A stretch of 64,000 bases of DNA from Rossellomorea aquimaris. GTDB lineage: Bacteria > Bacillota > Bacilli > Bacillales > Bacillaceae_B. Under the pieces are notes generated by a model. That model saw nothing but the letters and a program-made list of their open reading frames with translations. It did not search any database and was not told the DNA's origin. A program made the translations under genes and the position numbers. Positions 42,233-50,993 of this stretch are shown here, piece by piece (positions within the stretch are counted from its first letter, which is position 1; each line of letters begins with the position of its first letter). The DNA lies in NCBI RefSeq assembly GCF_035590735.1, contig NZ_CP141595.1, positions 3,868,001-3,932,000 of the forward strand. The letters run 5' to 3'.

Positions 42233-43416
42233 GATGTTTCACCGCCTTTTGTGTCCTGTCCTACAACGAAGTGAACATTGCTGAAGCCTTTCGTAAACTC
42301 ATCCACATCCCCTACGCCCTTCCAGTTCTGAAGAACAACCCCGATTCCCTCACTTCTCAGCTCATGAGCTAAACGGATCGCTTCTTTCCTGCGCTCATCA
42401 CTGAAAAGCACGCATTGCTGAAGTGTTGAGGATAACTGAACCTGCATGGCTTCCAACACGTAATCAAGACGCAAACCAAATCCTGTCGCCCCTGAATTTT
42501 TCCCGAACTTTTCAAGCAGCTTATTATAGCGTCCGCCATTTCCGATCGCAAAGCCGACATTTTCTCCGTACACTTCAAATAAAATCCCGGAGTAATAACT
42601 CATATGGCTCACCAGACTCAAATCGAATTTCACATATTGCTCCACTTCGTAATCTTTTAAAATACTCCATAGATCTTTCAGCTGTTCTAATGCATCCAGT
42701 CCTTTTTCTCCTTCTAAAAGAGAATGAGCTTCACCCAGTACATTTTCTGATCCCCGTAATTGCAGGAAACGGAACAACCTCTGCTTATCGATGGAAGAAA
42801 GCGCCAACTCATTGACGTGCTGACGATAACCAACATAATTCTTCTCATATAAGTATCTTCTTAACGTATTCGCCCGCTCTTCTGTTCCGACGATCTGAGT
42901 GAACAGCTCTTGAACAAATCCAATATGCCCGATGGAAATTTTGAAGTTTTCCAATCCTGCTTCTTTTAAAACCGATATCATCAGAGCAATCACCTCAGCG
43001 TCGGCACTGACTGTGTCGTCACCGATACATTCGATTCCCACTTGTTCAAATTCTGCCGGACGTCCGCCTTCCCGCTGCTGGGCCCTGAAGACAGAATTAG
43101 AGTAGGCCAATCGTAACGGTGCTTCATCCTTTAATAATTTTGACGCGGCAATCCGGGCGATCGGCGCTGTCATATCCGGCCTTAACACGAGGGTGTGCCC
43201 CTGTTGATCCAGAAGCTTGAATAGCTGCTGATCTAATATCGCAGATGCCTCTCCAACGGTTTCATAATATTCAAGGCTTGGAGTTTCAATAAATTTGTAA
43301 CCCCACAACTTCATCGCTTGTTCCATTTTCTTTTTCGTCTGATCTTTGATTTCGTATAAATCAGGAAATGTATCTCTCATTCCCAATGGCTTCTCGAACA
43401 TAAATAACTTAGTCAT
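42229..43416 (-). CDS. hisZ: ATP phosphoribosyltransferase regulatory subunit HisZ
   Basis: HisZ is a histidyl-tRNA-synthetase paralogue without aminoacylation activity that activates and regulates short HisG. The 395 residues show synthetase-like blocks (KPLGMRDTFPD, LRPDMTAPIARI, RPAEFEQVGIE, GNGGRYNKLLEKFG). The start ATGACTAAG (43416) has AAAGGTGG upstream; the GTG three codons earlier would overlap it. It is the first gene of the his operon and has a clear promoter about 120 bp upstream. Confidence 0.95.
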   Translation of the reverse strand: MTKLFMFEKPLGMRDTFPDLYEIKDQTKKKMEQAMKLWGYKFIETPSLEYYETVGEASAILDQQLFKLLDQQGHTLVLRPDMTAPIARIAASKLLKDEAPLRLAYSNSVFRAQQREGGRPAEFEQVGIECIGDDTVSADAEVIALMISVLKEAGLENFKISIGHIGFVQELFTQIVGTEERANTLRRYLYEKNYVGYRQHVNELALSSIDKQRLFRFLQLRGSENVLGEAHSLLEGEKGLDALEQLKDLWSILKDYEVEQYVKFDLSLVSHMSYYSGILFEVYGENVGFAIGNGGRYNKLLEKFGKNSGATGFGLRLDYVLEAMQVQLSSTLQQCVLFSDERRKEAIRLAHELRSEGIGVVLQNWKGVGDVDEFTKGFSNVHFVVGQDTKGGETS

Positions 43417-43536
43417 AAGAACCACCTTTGGCGTATTAATTCATCTATTTTCCCCCGATTAGGGGATTGCTACTAATTCTCGATTATTCAGAAATCCTTT
43501 AGTTCGCTAATGTGCTAATAAAATAAAGTTATTTGT

Positions 43537-43565
43537 AGTGTAGCGTTTCTTTTTTTATTCGTCAA
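43537..43565 (-). promoter_or_regulatory. his operon sigma-A promoter
   Basis: TTGACG and TACACT are 17 bp apart. The leader to hisZ is about 110 nt, too short for a typical T-box, and no T-box core was found. Confidence 0.75.
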
Positions 43566-43594
43566 CCGTTTGATTTGTCGATTTTTTTATAAAA

Positions 43595-43635
43595 CAAAAA
43601 AGGCAAAAATAGAACTCAATCTATCTTTGCCTTTT
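43595..43635 (-). terminator. Terminator after the acyltransferase gene
   Basis: AAAAGGCAAAGATAGA pairs with TCTATTTTTGCCTTTT, with a T-run on the minus strand, four bases after the stop. It ends the lgt-yvoD-ppaX-yvoF unit. Confidence 0.88.
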
Positions 43636-43638
43636 CCC

Positions 43639-44178
43639 TCATTCTTCTCTTTTCAATCCGTAGATTGCATCTTCTCGCCAGCGTGCGGCAAGTTCCTCTT
43701 GTGTATAGATGATCCTCATGGGATTTCCACCAACGAACGCTCCTGCCGGGACGTCTTTGTGCACGAGGGTTCCTGCCGATACGATGGCTCCGTCACCAAT
43801 CTGAACACCCGGTAATATCGTCGTATTGGCCCCGATCATCACTTCCGATCCGATCTCCACATCACCTAATCGGTATTCCTTGATCAGGTATTCATGAGCG
43901 AGAATCGTCGTATTGTACCCGATGACTGTATTACGCCCAACCGATATTTTCTCTGGAAACATCACGTCAAGCATCACCATAAGGGCGAATGACGTGTGTC
44001 CACCGATCTTCATCCTCAAAAACGTTTTGTACAGCCAATTTTTCATTCCCAGAAAGGGTGTGTACCTTGCCAGCTGAATCACGATGAAATTTTTGACGAC
44101 CTTCCCGAAAGGAACGGTTTTGTAAACATGCCAGAGAGAATTTGCCCCTTCTACAGGGTAACGGGTCGTTCGTCTCAT
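43639..44178 (-). CDS. Hexapeptide-repeat acyltransferase (YvoF-like)
   Basis: The 179-residue protein has a left-handed beta-helix: repeated hexapeptides around VGRNTVIGYNTTIL, EIGSEVMIGANTTILPGVQIGDGAIVSAGTLV, then VPAGAFVGGNPMRII. These features are shared by maltose/galactoside O-acetyltransferase-type enzymes using acetyl- or acyl-CoA. The acceptor is unknown. It overlaps ppaX by 4 nt and is the last gene of the lgt-containing unit, as yvoF is in B. subtilis. Confidence 0.85.
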   Translation of the reverse strand: MRRTTRYPVEGANSLWHVYKTVPFGKVVKNFIVIQLARYTPFLGMKNWLYKTFLRMKIGGHTSFALMVMLDVMFPEKISVGRNTVIGYNTTILAHEYLIKEYRLGDVEIGSEVMIGANTTILPGVQIGDGAIVSAGTLVHKDVPAGAFVGGNPMRIIYTQEELAARWREDAIYGLKREE

Positions 44179-44825
44179 GTAGTCGAAACTCCAACAATCG
44201 GTAATAAGTCTTTCATATTATCCAGCATGAAGTCCGGTTCGTAGTGAGCCAGGTGCTCTCTCCCCTTCGCACTCCACGCGACACCTGCCGATAGCACTCC
44301 TGCATTTTTCCCCGCTAAAATGTCGTGGTGATTGTCCCCGATCATGATTGCTTCTTCAGGAGAGGACCCCAATGCGATGAGAGCTTTCTCAATCGGTTCA
44401 GGATGAGGCTTCGCGTTCTCCACTTCGTCCAGGGTGATGATGACTTCAAAGAACGGACGAAGATTCATCAGGTCCAGTCCCTTTAACACAACATCGCGGA
44501 CTTTCGTTGAGACAATCGCTAATTTGTATCCATTTTCGTAGAGGGCTTGAACGGTTTCATACACCCCTTCAAACTCAGTTACAAGTGTGTCATGATGCTC
44601 ATGATTATAAGCACGGTAGTGGGCACACATTTCTTCCATACGGTCGGGATCCAATCCCCCGAATGACTCTTCTAATGGTGGTCCCATAAAAGGATGAACA
44701 TCCTTTTCCTCGTAGTCCCCTGGATAATAATGATTCAATGTATGCAAAAAGGAAGAAATAATTAAATCATTGGTATTGATCAATGTTCCGTCTAAGTCAA
44801 ATAATATTGTTGTAATCCTGCTCAT
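44175..44825 (-). CDS. ppaX: Pyrophosphatase PpaX
   Basis: This HAD-family pyrophosphatase removes the pyrophosphate released when HPrK dephosphorylates P-Ser-HPr. Its gene lies near hprK in Bacillus and here. The 216 residues show motif I FDLDGTLINT, motif II VSTKVRD, and motifs III/IV KPHPEP and GDNHHDI. The start MSRITTIL (44825) is preceded by AAAAGGAGAG; the longer frame includes that site. It overlaps the end of yvoD by 29 nt. Confidence 0.93.
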   Translation of the reverse strand: MSRITTILFDLDGTLINTNDLIISSFLHTLNHYYPGDYEEKDVHPFMGPPLEESFGGLDPDRMEEMCAHYRAYNHEHHDTLVTEFEGVYETVQALYENGYKLAIVSTKVRDVVLKGLDLMNLRPFFEVIITLDEVENAKPHPEPIEKALIALGSSPEEAIMIGDNHHDILAGKNAGVLSAGVAWSAKGREHLAHYEPDFMLDNMKDLLPIVGVSTT

Positions 44826-45762
44826 AATGTCTCTCCTTTTCTTTCTTTGCATCGACCCTGTTCCAAATGTAGGCAACCGTCATCGTTAACAAAATCGCTG
44901 TGACAAGCCTGATGATGAGAAGGGGCAGGACAGGGATGCCGAGTGGGATGAAAATTAGCGTATCCTCCACCACGGCGTGACATGCGACTAAAAAGATGAA
45001 GGCAATCGTGACATCCTTCTTACTCACTCCATCTTCTTTTACCGCCTGGATCATGACGCCTGCTCCGTATGCCAGACCGATGACGAGTCCCGCTACCATC
45101 GTGGATGATGTATTTGCATTCATGCCAAGGGCCCGTGTGGCCGGGGACATCCAGCGTGAAAAAACATCCATCCATTTCAGATCTTTCATTACTTGAATAA
45201 TCATCATAAGAGGAATGACGATAAGAGCTAATTGCAGGACACCAAATCCTGCTTTTTCAAGTCCCATCAGAATGATTTCTCCCCACCCGTCCGGCTCAAC
45301 TTGTTGGGGAGGCATCATTCCGTACTTGGCGATTTCAGACCCACCGTTCCAAACGAGATTGATGACAATTGCCGATACGAGGGCCAACCCGATCCTTACA
45401 GCGACAATCAGCCAAATCTTCACGCCCACTTTTGCGGCTACGGTTGATTCAATGAACAAATTATGAGAGAAGGAGAGCATCACGGCAATGATGAATACTT
45501 CTTTCACCGTTAAATCAAGGGATAGGATCCCACCTATTCCTGCGTATAAGTTAAGAAAATTCCCCAATACAAGTGGAATGGCCGCATCACCTGAAAGCCC
45601 TATAAGCTTCATGAACGGAGAAATCTTCTCCATGACCCAGGGAAGGACAGGTGTATATTGAAGCAAAAAGACGATCAGCGTTATTGGAAAGATGACCTTA
45701 CCCAGTGACCACGTTGTTTTCAAACCTGTCAGGCCGCCATTTTTCAAAGATGACATCCACAT
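44797..45762 (-). CDS. Nucleoside-recognition (Gate) domain membrane protein (YvoD-like)
   Basis: The 321-residue integral membrane protein has about eight hydrophobic helices, the SFSHNLFIEST and VIGLAYGAGVMIQ segments and the conserved ACHAVVEDTLIF of Gate-domain proteins. Substrate and role are unknown. It is conserved between lgt and ppaX in Bacillus. It overlaps ppaX by 29 nt and is 19 nt after lgt, so it is part of the same unit. Confidence 0.85.
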   Translation of the reverse strand: MWMSSLKNGGLTGLKTTWSLGKVIFPITLIVFLLQYTPVLPWVMEKISPFMKLIGLSGDAAIPLVLGNFLNLYAGIGGILSLDLTVKEVFIIAVMLSFSHNLFIESTVAAKVGVKIWLIVAVRIGLALVSAIVINLVWNGGSEIAKYGMMPPQQVEPDGWGEIILMGLEKAGFGVLQLALIVIPLMMIIQVMKDLKWMDVFSRWMSPATRALGMNANTSSTMVAGLVIGLAYGAGVMIQAVKEDGVSKKDVTIAFIFLVACHAVVEDTLIFIPLGIPVLPLLIIRLVTAILLTMTVAYIWNRVDAKKEKERHYEQDYNNII

Positions 45763-45781
45763 ACTCCCTACTCTCCTTTTG

Positions 45782-46618
45782 TTACGCGTTTACGCTATCC
45801 GTCTTTTCATCGTATGCCTTCTTCGCAAGACCGGCTTTTCTTCTGTAAAAGAATACACCGATTGCTGCAATGATAAGGACAATGGAAATGACTTGAGCGA
45901 ATCGTAAAGACCCCATCATCAGACTGTCTGTTCTCAATCCTTCTACAAAGAATCGACCGATGGAATACCAAATCACGTATGTTAAGAACAGTTCTCCACG
46001 ACGAAGACTGCTTGCTTTTCTTCTCAGTACAAGAAGAAGAATCAATCCTGCAAAACTCCAAAGAGATTCGTACAGGAATGTAGGGTGATAGTACACTCCA
46101 TTAATATACATTTGATTAATGATGAAATCAGGAAGCATCAGGTTTTCAAGAAACGCACGGGACACTTCTCCACCATGGGCCTCCTGGTTTACAAAGTTAC
46201 CCCAGCGACCGATTGCCTGACCTAAAATAATGCTCGGTGCGGCAATATCAACGAGCTTCCAGAAAGACAGCCCTTTTAATTTAGCAAACACAATCGTAGT
46301 AAGGACAGAACCGATTAACGCACCATGAATGGCGATTCCGCCATTCCACACTTTAATGATGTCCCCGGGGTGATCGGCATAATAATTGTCCCACTCAAAG
46401 ATGACATAATAAGCGCGGGCACAAATGATTGCGATGGGTATCGCCCAAACGAGCAAATCGATGAATGTATCGGGATGAAGACCCAATCTTTTGCTCTCAC
46501 GAATGACTAAATAGAGTCCTAATGCGATCCCAAGTCCGATGATGACACCGTACCAATGTACTTGGACCGGACCGAGTGAAATGGCAATGGGATCGATTGG
46601 CGTAATGTTCTCGTTCAT
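45782..46618 (-). CDS. lgt: Prolipoprotein diacylglyceryl transferase
   Basis: Lgt attaches diacylglycerol to the lipobox cysteine of prolipoproteins in the membrane. The 278 residues have about seven membrane helices, the IHGALIGS segment and the signature GRWGNFVNQEAHGG. GGAGAG precedes the start. It is 48 nt downstream of hprK, continuing the hprK-lgt order known in B. subtilis. Confidence 0.96.
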   Translation of the reverse strand: MNENITPIDPIAISLGPVQVHWYGVIIGLGIALGLYLVIRESKRLGLHPDTFIDLLVWAIPIAIICARAYYVIFEWDNYYADHPGDIIKVWNGGIAIHGALIGSVLTTIVFAKLKGLSFWKLVDIAAPSIILGQAIGRWGNFVNQEAHGGEVSRAFLENLMLPDFIINQMYINGVYYHPTFLYESLWSFAGLILLLVLRRKASSLRRGELFLTYVIWYSIGRFFVEGLRTDSLMMGSLRFAQVISIVLIIAAIGVFFYRRKAGLAKKAYDEKTDSVNA

Positions 46619-46666
46619 TTTGTCTCTCCTTTTTTTCCATTAAGATGGCATGTGATTGTTATCGGA

Positions 46667-47602
46667 TTAGATATCTTCATTCTCTCCATCTTCAATCACA
46701 TCAGACAACCTGTTTGTAAATTGCTCTGCTGCATTTACGCCCATACGTTTCAGACGGAAGTTCATGGCAGCCACCTCGATGATAACCGCGAGATTTCGTC
46801 CGGGACGAACAGGTACGGTGTATTTTGTAATATCCGTATCGATAATTTTCATAGTCTCTTCTTCCAGTCCAAGTCGGTCGTACTGTTTCGTTTTATCCCA
46901 TAGCTCAAGATTGATGCAAAGTGTGATGCGCTTATGGCTGCGGACCGCTCCTGCACCAAATAACGTCATGACATTGATGATCCCCAAACCGCGGATTTCC
47001 AACAGATGTTCAATCAATTCAGGAGAACTGCCTATTAGCGTATCCATGTCTTCCTGGCGAATCTCGACACAATCATCTGCTACAAGGCGATGACCTCTTT
47101 TCACTAGTTCAAGTGCGGTTTCACTTTTACCAACACCGCTTTTCCCTGTGATCAACACTCCGACTCCATAAATATCCACCAGTACACCATGGATTGCCGT
47201 TGTTGGGGCAAGCTTACTCTCCAGATAGTTTGTCAGCCTCGAAGAGAATCGTGTTGTTTTCATCGAAGAACGCATCACAGGAACATCATAACGATTCGAT
47301 GCTTCCACTAGCTCAGGCGGAATCTCCAGGTCTCTGGAAATGATGATACCAGGCGTTATATCTGTACAGAGAGCTTCCATTCTGCGCTTGCGTTCTGCTT
47401 CATCTAATAGCTCCAGAAAAGACAACTCGGTTTTCCCTAATAATTGTATCCTTTCTGCAGGATAGTAGTTGAAATAACCGGCCATCTCCAAGCCTGGACG
47501 GGAAATGTCACTCGTTGTGATCGGTCTATGTAAACCTTCTTCTCCACCGACAAGCTCTAATTTAAACTTCTCGACAATATCTTTTGTGCGGACCTTTGCC
47601 AC
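46667..47602 (-). CDS. hprK: HPr kinase/phosphorylase
   Basis: HPrK phosphorylates HPr and Crh on Ser46 in response to glycolytic state and also removes that phosphate, setting carbon catabolite repression. The 311 residues show Walker A GKSGVGKSE, VADDCVEIR and the signature LEIRGLGIINV. A GTG at 47602 (VAKVRTKD) is preferred: AAGGAGGAG is seven bases upstream and this is the family N-terminus. Its substrate gene crh and the accessory ppaX are also in this window. Confidence 0.96.
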   Translation of the reverse strand: MAKVRTKDIVEKFKLELVGGEEGLHRPITTSDISRPGLEMAGYFNYYPAERIQLLGKTELSFLELLDEAERKRRMEALCTDITPGIIISRDLEIPPELVEASNRYDVPVMRSSMKTTRFSSRLTNYLESKLAPTTAIHGVLVDIYGVGVLITGKSGVGKSETALELVKRGHRLVADDCVEIRQEDMDTLIGSSPELIEHLLEIRGLGIINVMTLFGAGAVRSHKRITLCINLELWDKTKQYDRLGLEEETMKIIDTDITKYTVPVRPGRNLAVIIEVAAMNFRLKRMGVNAAEQFTNRLSDVIEDGENEDI

Positions 47603-47730
47603 ATGCAGCTCCTCCTTCACATTACACTCGCTTCATCTTAATAAACGATTCTTACTCTAACCTATTTTAGCAATTATAGAGAAAAGCGCAAGGCAGCTTA
47701 CTTGGTGATGCAGCCGTGAAACAAACGAAT

Positions 47731-47754
47731 AAAAGCGCAGCCTTGGCTACGCTT
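47731..47754 (-). terminator. Terminator overlapping the end of the hydrolase gene
   Basis: AAGCG and CGCTT plus AGCC/GGCT form a hairpin followed by TTTTATT on the minus strand. It includes the last codons of the hydrolase gene. Confidence 0.6.
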
Positions 47755-48397
47755 CTATAAATGCTTTGATGTTCGACATGATCTCTTTATGAGTAGATAT
47801 GGAATCGAGGACTTGAAAATCATGTTCAAGGCTGTGGTTGGCCCCTTTTATTAGATGCATTTGCAGGCGGTGATTAGACCTTAATTCATTGAATCGAGCT
47901 TCTTCATAGTGACGATCCGCATCTCCAATAATACAGATACCCTCCTGCCCACTATCCAGCATCGCTTGAAATACCTCGTCCTCTTTTAGTAAGGGGGTTA
48001 ACCAGATGAGCCTTGCATCGTGAAAAGACTCTCTTGTTAATTCATTACTTAAAGCGATGGTACCAAATGACTTAGCCACCAGGTGAATACTTGAGTAGTT
48101 TTTTTCTTGTAAAACCTGATTGATGACTTCCTTCACATCATGCTTTAAAGCATCATCTACTTCTTCTATAGAAAATCCTTCATAGTCGGCCGAGGTATAT
48201 TGATAGTTAATATGGAGCACATCATATCCTTTATGTAAGTAGATTCCCGTTGAATAGTGAAGCAATGGTGCCTGCACTGTGTATCCCAATCCTGGCAGGA
48301 GGATGGCGATTCCTTCTGCCTCTTCTCCTTGGGATATCAGTGTGTACGGTACATCGATATCCCGATAGCCCTTCATTACATCCGATGTGAATTTCAT
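47747..48397 (-). CDS. Alpha/beta-hydrolase family protein
   Basis: A 216-residue cytosolic alpha/beta-hydrolase has LLPGLGYT as the oxyanion-type loop, Ser in VAKSFG (a nucleophile elbow with Lys before Ser), Asp in IGDADRH and His in GANHSLEH. These are enough for a triad, but the substrate is unknown. It stands alone between hprK and yvlD with its own terminator. Confidence 0.78.
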   Translation of the reverse strand: MKFTSDVMKGYRDIDVPYTLISQGEEAEGIAILLPGLGYTVQAPLLHYSTGIYLHKGYDVLHINYQYTSADYEGFSIEEVDDALKHDVKEVINQVLQEKNYSSIHLVAKSFGTIALSNELTRESFHDARLIWLTPLLKEDEVFQAMLDSGQEGICIIGDADRHYEEARFNELRSNHRLQMHLIKGANHSLEHDFQVLDSISTHKEIMSNIKAFIEA

Positions 48398-48458
48398 GAG
48401 TCACCCCTCCTCTTTCCAAGTATTTCTATATTATTATGGAAATCCCCTTTTTTGCCCA

Positions 48459-48492
48459 CAAAAAAACTCCGGCTCATGTTTCAAGCCGGAGT
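48459..48492 (-). terminator. Terminator of the yvl operon
   Basis: ACTCCGGCT pairs with AGCCGGAGT, followed by TTTTTTT on the minus strand, 10 bases after the yvlD stop. Confidence 0.9.
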
Positions 48493-48502
48493 CTTTTCCT
48501 AT

Positions 48503-48859
48503 TTACTTCTCCTTCATCGGATCCATCACGGTTTTTTGAATCACCAGATTGGCAAGGGACAAAATGATCGATGCCAGAAAAGCCATGCCAAAACCTGATA
48601 ACTCAAAGCTGCTTCCCATCAGACCATCCGTTAACAGTAACGTAATGGCATTAATGACGAAGAGGAACAACCCCAGAGATAAAATCGTCACCGGCAGAGT
48701 CAGGATAATCAAAATCGGTTTGACCAGAACATTCAGTATCGAAAGAATAAAGCTGGCGCCAATTGCTGCCCCGAACCCGGATACTTCAAATCCTTCAAAA
48801 AATCCTGCCAATGCAATAAAGATTACTGCATTGATTAAAATTCCAATAATCCATCTCAT
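48503..48859 (-). CDS. yvlD: Four-helix membrane protein, phage holin 4-2 superfamily (YvlD)
   Basis: The 118-residue protein has four hydrophobic helices and the IGASFILSILNVLVKPILIILTLP and NAITLLLTDGL patterns of the YvlD/holin 4-2 family. It is not a phage gene here but the last member of the yvlABCD envelope-stress operon. Its start overlaps the yvlC stop by one base. Role unknown. Confidence 0.85.
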   Translation of the reverse strand: MRWIIGILINAVIFIALAGFFEGFEVSGFGAAIGASFILSILNVLVKPILIILTLPVTILSLGLFLFVINAITLLLTDGLMGSSFELSGFGMAFLASIILSLANLVIQKTVMDPMKEK

Positions 48860-49065
48860 TATTTGATGGCTTCCTCCTCATTTGGTAGCACGAAGCCCAA
48901 TAAACCGTATACGATGACCAAAGGAAAGAATCCCGTCGGAATGAGCAGGATGATAAAAATCACCCTAAGAATCGTTGCATCGATCCCTACATAACGGGAC
49001 AAACCTCCAATCACCCCGGCGAGCTTTCTGTCAGACCTTGATCGTGCTAATTGTTTTCTCATCAT
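48859..49065 (-). CDS. yvlC: PspC-domain protein (YvlC)
   Basis: The 68-residue PspC-type protein has the signature RKLAGVIGGLSRYVGIDATILRV and one hydrophobic segment (about 35-60). PspC proteins sense or respond to membrane stress. It lies 18 nt after yvlB and one base from yvlD. The sigma-W-type promoter ahead of yvlA should cover it. Confidence 0.88.
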   Translation of the reverse strand: MMRKQLARSRSDRKLAGVIGGLSRYVGIDATILRVIFIILLIPTGFFPLVIVYGLLGFVLPNEEEAIK

Positions 49066-49083
49066 TATTCCTTCTTTCTCATC

Positions 49084-50220
49084 TTATGCGTTGTCCTTAT
49101 TAACATTCTTCTGTTCATGCTTTTTTATGAGGACAGATCCCGCTTTTGTTTCCGCAAAAAGATGAAGCTTATCGTCCGAATCGGTTTTACGACTGAAACG
49201 AATCGACTTTTGGACTACTTCATTTTTTTCCTCTAGTACATCAATACCCTGCAACTCAAGCTTAAAACTACCGAAATTAGATTTTGCCTCTCCGGAAATG
49301 TTGATGTTTTCAGGCACGAATAAATCGATGTTGCCCGTTACCGTCTTTGCGTGGAGCGTGTCGGCTTTCTCCCCCGTCAAGGCACATACGACGTTCCCGT
49401 TCAGGGATTGCACATCTGAAATTGAGATATCCCCTTCTACATGGACCTTGCCGTTAATAGACTCAGCTTCAACACGTTCTGCTTTCACGTTCAAAATGGA
49501 AATTGCACCATTGGATGTTTCCACTTCGGCTTTCTTGGCTACCAGATGATCGATATGAATCTTTCCATTCGCAGCCTTGGCACGTAGATCCTCGACATCT
49601 AAATGCCCTGCCTTTAATCCTCCATTAAATAAACGGACAGAAATCCTTTTATATTGATGCTTCGGAATGTAGAGTTTAGAGTCCACTTTCATCCACTTTA
49701 ATTGCGTCGAGTAATACAGTGTATCCCCGTCTACAGCAAAGGACGTATTCTCCATGAACTGCTTTCTCGCTTCTTCATGATCTTCCGTACGATAAACCTT
49801 GGCTTCACATTCAACCCGGACTTCTTCACCATCCCAAGGGATCAGCTCCACCTTTCCATTTGCCACATCTATATCAATTTTCTCGAAATCCGTATTGGGC
49901 TGTTGATACACATGAGACAGCTCCACCGATTGATTCCACTGAAAGTCAAAGTCAAAATTCTTAATCTTGTTCAGCGCAGTATTCATGAAATCTAGAAGCT
50001 TATCTTTCGGATTGCCCGAATGAGTAGAGTGTTCCTGCTCACCCTTTTTACCCTCTTGAAAGATGGACACAAATTCATCAAGGAAATCCTTTTCCTTTGC
50101 CTTTGATGTATTTGATGTATTTGGCTTTTGATCGAGTGCTTCCAATAATGCCACTGCTTCCTGTGCCGAAATCGTCCCATTTTCCAACATATCCAAAATG
50201 CGTTTGCGTTCTTCGTTCAT
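49084..50220 (-). CDS. yvlB: YvlB-like protein with DUF4097 beta-helix region
   Basis: The 378 residues start with a short two-helix SHOCT-like motif (RKRILDMLENGTISAQEAVALLEAL), then a charged linker. From about 130 there is a repetitive beta-strand region (VANGKVEL, AANGKIHID, SNGAISIL, INGKVHV, LNGNVV, VTGNIDL) typical of DUF4097. No signal peptide is present. It is the second gene of the yvl operon; its molecular role is unknown. Confidence 0.88.
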   Translation of the reverse strand: MNEERKRILDMLENGTISAQEAVALLEALDQKPNTSNTSKAKEKDFLDEFVSIFQEGKKGEQEHSTHSGNPKDKLLDFMNTALNKIKNFDFDFQWNQSVELSHVYQQPNTDFEKIDIDVANGKVELIPWDGEEVRVECEAKVYRTEDHEEARKQFMENTSFAVDGDTLYYSTQLKWMKVDSKLYIPKHQYKRISVRLFNGGLKAGHLDVEDLRAKAANGKIHIDHLVAKKAEVETSNGAISILNVKAERVEAESINGKVHVEGDISISDVQSLNGNVVCALTGEKADTLHAKTVTGNIDLFVPENINISGEAKSNFGSFKLELQGIDVLEEKNEVVQKSIRFSRKTDSDDKLHLFAETKAGSVLIKKHEQKNVNKDNA

Positions 50221-50242
50221 ACTCTTTCATCCCCTTTATTGA

Positions 50243-50557
50243 TTATAAAAGTACTTTAATGCCTTTATACACATTCCAAATGACAACGACAACGCTAAGT
50301 AATATGGCTAAACCGATCATGATGACGGTGAATATCGGCAATCCCGCACCACTCGCGAAAACCCCCATATCCAAAAATAAACCTGCAATCACAAGGGGAA
50401 CCGCAACGACCGGTAATAAGTGAGATAAAAAGGCTGCTTTAGCGTCCTTTTTCACATAAGGATTATCTGATACAAAATAAACGATAAGCGGAAAAAGGAA
50501 GCCTGCAAAAAATATACTGAAATAGCATAGAGCTGATAATACCTTATTGGTCTCCAT
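50243..50557 (-). CDS. yvlA: Small DUF4870-type membrane protein (YvlA-like)
   Basis: The 104-residue protein has about three membrane helices (ALCYFSIFFAGFLFPLIVYF, LLPVVAVPLVIAGLF, TVIMIGLAILLSVVVVIW). Three ATG codons lie close together; the third (50557) is nine bases from AGGAG and is chosen. It is the first gene of the yvl operon, 22 nt before yvlB, directly downstream of a sigma-W-type promoter. Its role in envelope stress is inferred from context. Confidence 0.8.
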   Translation of the reverse strand: METNKVLSALCYFSIFFAGFLFPLIVYFVSDNPYVKKDAKAAFLSHLLPVVAVPLVIAGLFLDMGVFASGAGLPIFTVIMIGLAILLSVVVVIWNVYKGIKVLL

Positions 50558-50582
50558 CTTCATCATCTCCTCTACTATTATT

Positions 50583-50608
50583 TACGATACGTGAAGCAAA
50601 AGGTTTCA
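50583..50608 (-). promoter_or_regulatory. Sigma-W-type promoter of the yvl operon
   Basis: TGAAAC (50608-50603) and CGTA (50586-50583) are 16 bp apart, an exact match to the ECF sigma-W consensus. The yvlABCD operon of B. subtilis is in the sigma-W regulon. Between this site and the repeat at 50779 nothing else is seen. Confidence 0.8.
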
Positions 50609-50778
50609 ATGCATTTGTTTTTATAATCTTATTTTCACATAGTCGTGTTTTTCTTTACTCCATCTTGAGGCTGAATTTAGGTAGGTATCGAGTTGTGGTT
50701 TTGGTTGCAGAGGCTTGCCCGTAAGCTAAAATTATTTATTGTAATCATAAACTTTGTGCTTTTGAAAAAGTGATTAGT

Positions 50779-50886
50779 GGTTGATTTCCGCGGGGCGTGA
50801 GTTGAGCCTCCTCGGGCTTTGCCCTGCGGGGTCTCAACTTTCCCGCTATTCCCGCAGGAGTCGAGCACATTCCGCTACAATCAACC
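50779..50886. repeat. Repeat copy F: deleted form of the AGTTGATT palindrome family
   Basis: A 108-bp copy has ends GGTTGATT and AATCAACC, both sides changed together relative to copy C. The AGTTGAG/CTCAACT helix is kept (50800-50806 with 50833-50839). The segment between two TTTCCGC repeats near the left end is missing, as if lost by slippage, so the AGGTGCTCG arm is absent. Confidence 0.75.
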
Positions 50887-50958
50887 TTCCAAGCATCGGC
50901 TACTTCATAAATTTAAAATCATCCTATAATAACCTTGCCTGCATTTTCACTCCAAACC

Positions 50959-50991
50959 AAAAAGAGAGATACATAAAGCATCTCCCTCTTT
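50959..50991 (-). terminator. uvrBA terminator
   Basis: AAAGAGGGAGATGC pairs with GTATCTCTCTTT, followed by a short T-run on the minus strand, right after the uvrA stop. Confidence 0.75.
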
Positions 50992-50993
50992 AA

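Noticed and set aside
43426..43560. A histidine T-box in the his leader
   Set aside because: The leader from the predicted promoter is only about 110 nt, and no T-box core or terminator/antiterminator pair was found.
48503..48859. A prophage remnant suggested by the holin-like protein
   Set aside because: The gene belongs to the yvlABCD operon with a sigma-W-type promoter, and no phage genes are nearby.
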